A stretch of DNA of 64,000 nucleotides from CBDHDJ01 sp965261645 (GTDB taxonomy: Bacteria > Pseudomonadota > Alphaproteobacteria > SHVV01): assembly GCA_965261645.1 (NCBI GenBank), contig CBDHDJ010000004.1:248001-312000 (forward strand), in the 5' to 3' direction. The translations under genes were made by a program, and so were the position numbers. The notes beneath the pieces are model-generated. The model saw only the letters and a program-made list of their open reading frames with translations. It was not told the origin of the DNA and did no database searches. This document shows, in pieces, positions 35,357 to 42,331 of this stretch (position 1 is the first letter of the stretch; the number at the start of each line of letters is the position of its first letter).

Positions 35357-35388
35357 GCTCACGACGACGCTACAGGGGCGGGACTTGA
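34303..35388 (+). CDS. IS3-family transposase OrfB (DDE integrase), copy A, altered 3' end
   Basis: A 361-codon frame with the rve-type core: NQLWQTDFTYLKVIGWGWFY (first Asp), DDYSRYIIAWKLC, KLLSDNGSSYISGDL (second Asp) and APYHPQTQGKIERWHQTLKN (Glu). Near 35215-35227 an A-rich run is one base too long. In the other phase the protein would end KKIKKLTTQNRRLNHQSQAA, a normal IS3 tail, with a stop inside the element. The shifted frame instead runs through the right terminal repeat into flanking DNA. The core is intact, so activity is possible. Confidence 0.85.
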   Translation: MRYPASEKLEIIRLVEQSHLGVGSTLDKLGIPKTTFYRWYDRFLAFGDAGLEDRNSSPGRVWNRIPDDVRGQIIDLALEETQLSPRELAVRFTDTRGYFVSEASVYRLLKAHDLITSPAFVVIKAADEFRDKTTAPNQLWQTDFTYLKVIGWGWFYLSTILDDYSRYIIAWKLCTNMTADDVTATLKLALEASGCNRANVVHKPKLLSDNGSSYISGDLAEWLEDHGMDHVLGAPYHPQTQGKIERWHQTLKNRILLENYYLPGDLENQISAFVDHYNNQRYHESIGNVTPADAYFGRHTAIIEKRKKDQKTDHPKPPLEPSKPSGLTSNKDEPDPPYETRSTVPFVLMMDSSRRRYRGGT

Positions 35389-35513
35389 CCGACCTCATAC
35401 CCCAGGCCGAGTGCCGTGAAATCCCCGACGCGTCCCATTTGTATATCTACGAGCAACCGGCCCACTTCGCCGGATTGATGCGGGACTTCGCCGGAGCCCA
35501 CCCCTGCTCTTGA
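35357..35513 (+). pseudogene. Alpha/beta hydrolase, C-terminal fragment
   Basis: Directly after the IS3 end, the plus frame reads LTDLIPQAECREIPDASHLY and then IYEQPAHFAGLMRDFAGA before a stop. The His of DASHLY and the EQPxxF helix are the usual C-terminus of alpha/beta hydrolases. Everything upstream, including the nucleophile elbow, is missing. Confidence 0.7.
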
Positions 35514-35584
35514 CGCTTGGCCGGCCTTGGCCGAGAGAGGGCAAGCTTGCCCCCTGCTGGCCACCCGTGCCGACAGCAAGCCGG

Positions 35585-36112
35585 CTAGTTCGCCGCACCG
35601 GGGGCGGGCATATCGAACTTGAACAGCTTCACCGCATCGTGGATGGTGATGTTGTCGATCGTATTCTGGTCGAGATGACCGAAGATCTCGCCGACCACTT
35701 GGTGCGATTTCATGTGGGTGTTGCGGACATGGGGGAAGTCCGAGCCCCAGACGAGAATGTTGGGGTCGGTGGGGCCGGTCACGGTTTGGATCAACGGATC
35801 GTTGATGACTCCGACATAGATACGCGCCAAAGGCTTATCCCTCTGGCTCCGGTAGGATCAACGGGTGGTGGCCTCGATGCTACGCGCGCAGCGGCACGAC
35901 CCGGCTAAGGCCCAGGCAAAGTGCGCTTTCGCGACCAACTACGCGCTCGCCAACCGACAACTGCGTAGCCCCCTCATATTGCGTTACCGGATGCAGAGGG
36001 ATAAGCCTTACGCGCCAAATATTCACGCACCGGAACTTTGAGTTTTTGCAGGCCCATATTGGGCCCGAAATCCGCTGCGAGCTGCTCTAGCCGATAAAGC
36101 CAGTGCGCCACC
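35585..36112 (-). pseudogene. Amidohydrolase-2 family protein, C-terminal fragment split by a MITE
   Basis: The minus-strand pieces 36009-36112 (VAHWLYRLEQLAADFGPNMG then KLKVPVREYLA) and 35585-35830 (RIYVGVINDPLIQTV, NILVWGSDFPHVRNTHMKSH, IDNITIHDAVKLFKFDMP) join in frame once the 178-bp MITE and one target copy are removed. GSDFPH is the C-terminal metal-site Asp motif of amidohydrolase_2 decarboxylase-like proteins. The N-terminal half is absent; the sequence breaks at a perfect hairpin (36106-36132). Confidence 0.75.
35831..36008. mobile_element. MITE: 178-bp non-autonomous element
   Basis: Ends are 24-bp inverted repeats beginning AGGCTTATCCCTCTG (35831-35854 and the inverse of 35985-36008, 22 of 24 matching). 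The 10-bp sequence TACGCGCCAA occurs directly before (35821-35830) and after (36009-36018), a clean target duplication. There is no gene inside. It needs a transposase from elsewhere; a 10-bp duplication suggests an IS4-like parent, but the family is not certain. Confidence 0.85.
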
Positions 36113-36132
36113 CTCGATTGCGGAGGGTGGCG
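36106..36132. repeat. Perfect 10-bp hairpin at the edge of the amidohydrolase fragment
   Basis: CGCCACCCTC and GAGGGTGGCG form a perfect 10-bp stem with the seven-base loop GATTGCG. It lies exactly where similarity to the amidohydrolase ends. There is no T tract on either side, so it is not an obvious terminator. Confidence 0.6.
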
Positions 36133-36282
36133 ACCATTCCGCTGCGGTGGCGATCGCAGAGGCGCGCGGCAAGGCCCCTGCGGTTGACCGCTATATTGGT
36201 GGCCGTAAATTCGCCATCCAGCGCTATACTCCAGCCAAACTTGTGTCGGCGTCAGGCCCCTAAGGTCGGAATACCCTGATTC
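36133..36282 (+). other. Remnant coding sequence of unknown origin
   Basis: The plus frame is open and reads AIAEARGKAPAVDRYIGGRK, then FAIQRYTPAKLVSASGP and a stop at 36262. It has coding-like composition but no start, and looks like the C-terminus of a lost gene. I do not recognise the family. Confidence 0.3.
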
Positions 36283-38052
36283 ATGTCCCTGGTAAGTCTC
36301 ATAGCTGGCGATATTGGGCGTCAAGGAATCGGAGCTCTGCGGCCCACCGTCGCGGGCACGCGCCATATGATCTCCGCCGGGCATTATCTCGGCGCGCATG
36401 CCGGCTTCGAGGTGCTCGAAGCTGGTGGCAACGCCTTCGATGCTGCGGTGGCGGCGGGCTTGGTCCTCGGCGTCGTGCAGAGCGATCTGGTCAACATCGC
36501 CGGCGTCGCACCGATCATTCTCTATCACGCCGAAAGCCGCGAGGTGATGACCGTGAGCGGCCTCGGAACCTGGCCCCGGTCGCTGGCCGCCGATTTCTTT
36601 CAGCGCGAGCACGACGGTCAGATCCCCGAGGGCGTGTTGCGGACCGTGGTGCCGGCCGCGCCGGACGCCTGGATCACGCTCTTGGAGCGCTACGGCACCA
36701 TGAGCTTCGGCGATGTCGCCGGTGCTGCGATCCGCTTTGCGCGCGACGGTTTCGTCATGTATCCGCTGATGGCGGGTCTGATCGCCGATCTGGCGGATTG
36801 CTACCGGCGGTGGCCGTCGACCGCCGCGGTCTTCCTACCCAACGGGCGCCCGCCGGAGCCCGGCGAACTCTTCGTCCAGGCCGACCTCGGCCGCACCCTG
36901 CAATACATGGTCGATGAGGAAAAATCGGCGGCTGGTCGCGGCCGTGAAGCCGGCCTCCAGGCGGCCCGTGAGGCCTTTTACCGCGGCGATATCGCGGCCG
37001 CCATCGTGCGCTATCACGCCGAGAACGGCGGCCTGCTGACGGCGGAAGATCTCGCCGAGTTCCGCGTCGGCATCGAGCCACCGGTGCAAATCCGGTTCGG
37101 CGATATCGACGTCTATGCGTGCGGCCCCTGGTGCCAGGGCCCGGTGCTGTTGCAGGCGCTGCAAATGCTCGATGATTCCAACCTGTCCGCGCTCGGTCAT
37201 AACTCTCCGGCCTATGTCCATCGGGTCACCGAGGCGCTCAAGCTCGCTTTCGCCGATCGGCACCAGTACTACGGCGACCCGCGGTTCGTCGATGTGCCCA
37301 TGGATGAGCTGCTGTCACCGGCTTATGCGGCGGCGCGACGAGCGCTGATTCGCGACGATGAGGCCTGGCCCGAGATGCCGCCGCCGGGCGACCCCTTGGG
37401 CCCCGGACCGGTGGCCAGCGACGCTCGTCATACGCCCGCCGCGGCCACTGGTAATTCTGCGGCGGCGCTCGATACCACCTATCTGTGCGTGGTCGACCGG
37501 CACGGCAATGCGGTGTCGGCTACGCCGAGTGACATTTCTTCCGATACACCGGTCATTCCCGGTACCGGTCTCTGCCCCTCGTCGCGCGGAGCACAGTCAT
37601 GGGCCGATCCCTCGCACCCCTCCGGGGTAGCGCCTGGCAAGCGGCCCCGGCTCACGCCCAACCCCGCGCTCGCCATTCGCGAAGGCGCTTTTGTCATGCC
37701 CTTCGGTACGCCGGGTGGCGACGTCCAGGCGCAGGCCATGCTACAGGTCTTTCTTAACGTCGTAACATTCGCCATGGATACCCAGGCGGCTGTCGAAACG
37801 CCGCGCTTCGTCACCAAGAGCTTTCCCGATTCCTTCGAGCCTCATCTTTACCATCCAGGAAGGCTTGTTCTGGAAGAAGGGCTCCCAAAAGAAACCGGCG
37901 CGGGGCTAAGTGCGCTCGGCCATGACGTGCATTGGTGGCCCGAACGGTTCTGGCTGGCTGGCACCGTGTGTCTGATCAGGAACAATCTTGAGAACGGCAT
38001 AATGAGCGCCGGTGCCGATCCGCGCCGCTCAAGCTACGCGCTCGGTTGGTAA
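36283..38052 (+). CDS. Gamma-glutamyltransferase family protein
   Basis: A 589-residue Ntn-hydrolase precursor. Family blocks are ISAGHYLGAHAGFEVLEAGG, NAFDAAVAAGLVLGVVQSDL, PDAWITLLERYGTMSFGDV and the processing/catalytic site AALDTTYLCVVDRHGNAVSA (Thr near 405), followed by GTPGGDVQAQAMLQVFLNVV. No signal peptide is visible, so it is probably cytoplasmic. The substrate may be a gamma-glutamyl compound or another amide. It starts an apparent catabolic cluster and points toward the minus-strand amidohydrolase genes. Confidence 0.88.
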   Translation: MSLVSLIAGDIGRQGIGALRPTVAGTRHMISAGHYLGAHAGFEVLEAGGNAFDAAVAAGLVLGVVQSDLVNIAGVAPIILYHAESREVMTVSGLGTWPRSLAADFFQREHDGQIPEGVLRTVVPAAPDAWITLLERYGTMSFGDVAGAAIRFARDGFVMYPLMAGLIADLADCYRRWPSTAAVFLPNGRPPEPGELFVQADLGRTLQYMVDEEKSAAGRGREAGLQAAREAFYRGDIAAAIVRYHAENGGLLTAEDLAEFRVGIEPPVQIRFGDIDVYACGPWCQGPVLLQALQMLDDSNLSALGHNSPAYVHRVTEALKLAFADRHQYYGDPRFVDVPMDELLSPAYAAARRALIRDDEAWPEMPPPGDPLGPGPVASDARHTPAAATGNSAAALDTTYLCVVDRHGNAVSATPSDISSDTPVIPGTGLCPSSRGAQSWADPSHPSGVAPGKRPRLTPNPALAIREGAFVMPFGTPGGDVQAQAMLQVFLNVVTFAMDTQAAVETPRFVTKSFPDSFEPHLYHPGRLVLEEGLPKETGAGLSALGHDVHWWPERFWLAGTVCLIRNNLENGIMSAGADPRRSSYALGW

Positions 38053-38127
38053 GCCGCCGTCAGTAGCTCGTTCGGGCCCGCGCCGCGGCAGCTCTCGCGC
38101 CTGATCGATCGCATAAATGTGGGCCGA

Positions 38128-39522
38128 CTATTCGGCCGCCTTTGCCCTCTTCTGCATCCAGGAGGGCTTCTGCTTGGCGTGATCGCGGACGAAGTCCTGA
38201 TCTGGCAGACGCGGGTCCGACCACATGACCATCGGCAACTCCCACGGATAGGGCATGGGAGTCTCGATCGGCGTCGAGGTTTCGACGATCTCGCCGTCCT
38301 TCATGATGACCTCAAGGCGGGATTTATCCTGCAACACCGTGATGTCGGCCAACGGATCGCCGTTCACCACGAGAATGTCCGCAAGCTTGCCCTCCTCGAG
38401 CGTGCCGATCTGATCCTGCATGCGCAGCGCGAACGCGGCGTTGATGGTGCCGGCCCGGAGCGCATCCATCGGGCTGAAGCCGAGATAGGTCATCAAATGC
38501 TCCATCTCGCGCGCATGCCACTCACCATAAGGCACCGTGGTCTGGCCCGAGTCGATCCCGGCCATCATCATCACGCCCTGCTTGTAGGCCTTGCTGAGGA
38601 TGTTGGAGGCGGCATCCATCTCGCGCTTGTAACTCTCGAGGATCACCGGGTGCGTGCCGAGGTCGGCCCCCCAATCAAGGGTGTTGGCGAGCAAGGACAA
38701 AGTCGGGTTGATCGGCGTCCCGCAATCGACGACGACCGCGAGATCCTCGTCCGACATGTAGGAGCCATGGATGATCCAAGTGAACCCGGCCAACGCCGCG
38801 AAGCGCGAGCCACGGCCGGACCGGGCGTGGACCGTCACCGACTTGTCCATGAGGCGGACGATTTCCGAGATCGCCTTCATATCCTCGAGGGTGATCGAGC
38901 CCAGGAGGTCCATGCCGGCTGTCGTGCTGGTGTCGCCGTCGCCCGAGATCTTGACGATGTCGACGCCGTTCTTGATCTCAAGGCGGACCTGCTTCACGAA
39001 CTCCTCGGTCGTGTTGCACAGCACGGCGACCGACGATTTGGGATGCTCCATATGGGTCGGGAAGAACGAGCCGGTGGAGTTCCACGTCGAGAGATAGTGG
39101 CCGCCGGCCGCCATCCGCGGCCCCTCGATGAGGCCGGAATTGACGGCATCACGGAGCGCCACGTTGATGTTGAACGTGCCGCCCGGGCAACCCATGCTGG
39201 TCACGCCGGCCCGCAGCACCTTCTTGCACGCCAGCGCGGACTTGAGCGTGCGGTACTCGACGTTGCTGTAAAGCTCGACCTCTTCGATCGAGGTGATGTC
39301 GCCGTAGGACGGATGCACGTGGCAGTCGATCATGCCCGGCATGATGGTCTTACCGCTGGCATCGATCGTCTTGTACTTCTTGCCTCCAGCGTATTTCTTG
39401 ACCTTCGCGGACTCGCCGATCTTGGCGATCCGGTTGCCCTCGACGAACAGCGAGGTGTTCTTCTTGGGCTTGGCCCCGGTACAGTCCAAGACGGTTCCGT
39501 TGTTAATGAGGTAGTTGGCCAT
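38128..39522 (-). CDS. Metal-dependent amidohydrolase, paralogue A
   Basis: A 464-residue protein from the ATG at 39522 (MANYLINNGTVLDCTGAKPK) with GGGGAA and AGGA upstream. Metal-site motifs are PGMIDCHVHPSYGD (HxH), VTVHARSGRG, FTWIIHGSYMSDED and the Asp of MMAGIDSGQTTVPYGEWHAR; GKLADILVVNGDPLADITVL is the usual C-terminal beta segment. It belongs to the imidazolonepropionase/enamidase-like branch, substrate unknown. It is closely related along its whole length to the gene at 40678-42063. Confidence 0.9.
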   Translation of the reverse strand: MANYLINNGTVLDCTGAKPKKNTSLFVEGNRIAKIGESAKVKKYAGGKKYKTIDASGKTIMPGMIDCHVHPSYGDITSIEEVELYSNVEYRTLKSALACKKVLRAGVTSMGCPGGTFNINVALRDAVNSGLIEGPRMAAGGHYLSTWNSTGSFFPTHMEHPKSSVAVLCNTTEEFVKQVRLEIKNGVDIVKISGDGDTSTTAGMDLLGSITLEDMKAISEIVRLMDKSVTVHARSGRGSRFAALAGFTWIIHGSYMSDEDLAVVVDCGTPINPTLSLLANTLDWGADLGTHPVILESYKREMDAASNILSKAYKQGVMMMAGIDSGQTTVPYGEWHAREMEHLMTYLGFSPMDALRAGTINAAFALRMQDQIGTLEEGKLADILVVNGDPLADITVLQDKSRLEVIMKDGEIVETSTPIETPMPYPWELPMVMWSDPRLPDQDFVRDHAKQKPSWMQKRAKAAE

Positions 39523-39714
39523 TCCTAAATTCCCCAAATGGAGTTGAAGGTCGCGGGAGTCGCACCCTCCGTACCCAATTATTGACCGGAGCAATGCATC
39601 CCGGACACCTGAACAAACCTTGGCACCACCATACGGCTCGGGCCGGAAGACGGTCAAGCAGAGTCAGCTGGCCCCAACCCCCCGTTTCAGCCTCTTCTGG
39701 CTGAATAGGCCAAA

Positions 39715-40530
39715 TCAGGCTTGGCCTGCGTGCTTGAGCAGGAAACCCAAGGTGATAGTGATGAACTCGTTGGGATGGGAGTAAGACGTATAGTGGGCGG
39801 CTTCCTCGATGTAGTGAAGCTCCGATCCCTCGATGTGCTCGTGCAGATAGCGCGCTTGGGACGGTAGCGTCGAGCGGTCGAGGCTGCCGACCGTAATCAA
39901 CGTCGGTATGCCCTTGATCTTGTCGAGCCGGTCACGCGCGTCGTGGCCCTTCACGGCCTGCGCATGACCCTGAATCCCTTTCTCGCTCAAGGGATGGGGA
40001 TTGTTGTTGGTCCATTCGATGAACTCGGCAACGCGATCTTGATTCTTGTTGCTCCATTCAGGGCTGAAGGCGGCGATGAGCCGCGTGCCAGCGTTCACGA
40101 TAGGATCTCTCTGGGCGATGATAATACTGCGAACCTGCACCCAACTGTCCACGTGGGGGGTTGGCCCGCCTTCCCAGGTCGAGTTGAGGGTGAGGCTGAG
40201 CAGCTTGTCGGGGTAATGGATCGCCAACTCCTCACCGATGGCACCGCCCATCGAGAAGCCGCTGTAGTGGATCTTGTCCACCTTGAGGTGGTCCATCAGC
40301 GCGGTGACGTCGTGCACCATGTCGAGAATGTCGTAGCCCGGCTCCGGTACGTCGCTCTGACCGCCGCTGCGGGCGTCGATGATGATGGTGCGAAAATACC
40401 GCGCGTAATCATCCACGACGTTGAGCCAGAGCGTGTGATCCTGACCGTAGCCGTGCACGAGCACGAGCGGCTCGCCCTCGCCCTTCTCCTCGTAATAAAG
40501 CTTCAGCCCGTCGTTCTCGTAAAATGGCAT
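39715..40530 (-). CDS. Alpha/beta hydrolase
   Basis: A 271-residue protein. The oxyanion segment LVLVHGYGQDHTLW (about 22), nucleophile elbow HYSGFSMGGAIGEELA (Ser near 96), DARSGGQSDVPEPGYDI and the C-terminal His of YIEEAAHYTSYSHPNEF are present. The acid is probably the Asp of TVGSLDRSTLP. The normal DxRGxG motif reads DARSGGQSD, a small change. Its position between two paralogous amidohydrolases suggests it acts on the same kind of compound. Confidence 0.9.
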   Translation of the reverse strand: MPFYENDGLKLYYEEKGEGEPLVLVHGYGQDHTLWLNVVDDYARYFRTIIIDARSGGQSDVPEPGYDILDMVHDVTALMDHLKVDKIHYSGFSMGGAIGEELAIHYPDKLLSLTLNSTWEGGPTPHVDSWVQVRSIIIAQRDPIVNAGTRLIAAFSPEWSNKNQDRVAEFIEWTNNNPHPLSEKGIQGHAQAVKGHDARDRLDKIKGIPTLITVGSLDRSTLPSQARYLHEHIEGSELHYIEEAAHYTSYSHPNEFITITLGFLLKHAGQA

Positions 40531-40677
40531 GTTCCCCTCCTCTGATGTCCCTCATCCGGACCGGGTCGATCATTGCGATCACTGACCCGCTCTCATTTGG
40601 CCAGGACCCGACACCGGGGCGGGCTGGCCCATCTACAACTCGCTCCACAAAGCAAACCGCGGCGCTTGGCAGAAACT

Positions 40678-42063
40678 TTATTCGGCTGCTTTGGTCGCCT
40701 TCCTCATCCAGGCCGGCTTTTGCTTGGCGTGCTCACGCACGAAGTGCTGATCGGGCAGTCTGGGGTCCGACCACATGACCATCGGGAGTTCCCAGGAGTA
40801 CTTCTGTGGATCCTCGATCGGCACCGAGGTGTCGACGATCTCGCCGTCCTTCATGATGACCTCGAGGCGCGATTTATCCTGCAAAATGGACAGATCGGCG
40901 AGCGGATCGCCGTTGACCACCAGGATGTCCGCGAGCTTGCCCTCCTCCAACGTGCCGACCTCGTGGCCGAACGGCAAGGTGAAGGCGCAGTTCCTGGTCC
41001 CCGACAGGATGGCGTCCATGTTGCTCATGCCAAGGAGCTCGGCATGGAGCTCGATCTCGCGCGCATGCCATTCGCCCGACGGCACCGAGTACTGGCCGGA
41101 ATCGGTCCCCGCCATCATCATGACGCCCTCCTTGTAGGCCTTGCTGAGGGACTTGCTCGCCGCCTCGATCTCGACCTTGAAGGCATCGACGAACGCCGGG
41201 ATGATGCCCAAATCGGGGCCCCACTCGATGGCGTTCACGAGAAATACGAAGGTCGGGTTGACCGGCGTGCGGTTCTTGATAATCACGCCGAGTTCCTCGT
41301 CGTTCATGTAGGACGCATGGATCACCCAGTCGAATCCCGCCCGCGACGCATCGGCCGTGCAGCGGCCCGAGCGCGCGTGGATGGTGATCTTCTTGTCCAT
41401 GAGATGGGCAATCTCGGCCACCGCTTTCATCTCGTCGAGCGTAACGCTGCCCACGAGCGAGATGCCAAAGGTGTCATCACCGGAGATTTTGATCACATCG
41501 CAGCCGTCTTTGATCGCCCTGCGGGTGGAAACGATCATCTCGTCCTTGGTGTTGACCAGGACCGACAACGACGAGACCGGATGCTGGATATGGCTCGGGA
41601 AGAAACCGCCGCCGATGGCGTTGTGGGTCGTCATGTAGTGGCTACCCGCCGCCAGCCGCGGCCCCTCGATCAGGCCGGAGTTGATCGCATCGCGCAGCGC
41701 CACGTTGATGTTGAACGTGCCGCCCGGCGCGCACACGCTAGTCACGCCGGCGCGCAGGATTTTCTTGACGTTTTGCGCGGCCTTGAGGGTGCGGTACTCG
41801 ACCGGCGTGTAGAGCTCGAGCTCCTCGACCGACAGGACCTCGCCGTAAGACGGATGCACGTGACAATCGATCATGCCCGGCATGACGGTCTTGCCGCCGG
41901 CATCGATCGTCTTGTACGTCTTGCCCTCGGCGAATTTCTTGATCTCCGCCGCCGCACCGATTTTGGCGATACGATTGCCTTCGACGAACACCGATGTGTT
42001 CTTCTTGGGTTTGTCTCCGGTGCAGTCGAGGAGATTGCCATTGCTAATCAGGTAGTTCGACAT
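40678..42063 (-). CDS. Metal-dependent amidohydrolase, paralogue B
   Basis: A 461-residue protein from the ATG at 42063 with GGGAG ten bases upstream. Motifs match paralogue A: PGMIDCHVHPSYGEVLS, ITIHARSGRC, FDWVIHASYMNDEELGV and MMAGTDSGQYSVPSGEWHAR. The C-terminal 50 residues (WELPMVMWSDPRLPDQHFVR) are almost the same as in paralogue A. Lengths, order of motifs and ends show an old local duplication, with the alpha/beta hydrolase now between the copies. Confidence 0.9.
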   Translation of the reverse strand: MSNYLISNGNLLDCTGDKPKKNTSVFVEGNRIAKIGAAAEIKKFAEGKTYKTIDAGGKTVMPGMIDCHVHPSYGEVLSVEELELYTPVEYRTLKAAQNVKKILRAGVTSVCAPGGTFNINVALRDAINSGLIEGPRLAAGSHYMTTHNAIGGGFFPSHIQHPVSSLSVLVNTKDEMIVSTRRAIKDGCDVIKISGDDTFGISLVGSVTLDEMKAVAEIAHLMDKKITIHARSGRCTADASRAGFDWVIHASYMNDEELGVIIKNRTPVNPTFVFLVNAIEWGPDLGIIPAFVDAFKVEIEAASKSLSKAYKEGVMMMAGTDSGQYSVPSGEWHAREIELHAELLGMSNMDAILSGTRNCAFTLPFGHEVGTLEEGKLADILVVNGDPLADLSILQDKSRLEVIMKDGEIVDTSVPIEDPQKYSWELPMVMWSDPRLPDQHFVREHAKQKPAWMRKATKAAE

Positions 42064-42331
42064 TCTCGTCATCTCCCTCAATTAAGCGCATCTTGAATCC
42101 CGTTCGGCACGAGTTGCGGAACTTCAAAAGGTTTGAGGAACCGTCCAGGCCTGAGGCGCCTGACCTCTCCCGGTTCGGGCCAATCCCTGCCGTGCCCGTC
42201 ATCATAGCAATTGGCAAATAGGCTGCCTACGCGGTCGCAGGCGCCTGCCAAATGGCTGGCGCTCCCACTGATCGCCGGTTTGCTCATAGGACGGGCCAGG
42301 TCATCGTCCGCCGCCGTTTGGCGTGGCGCGG

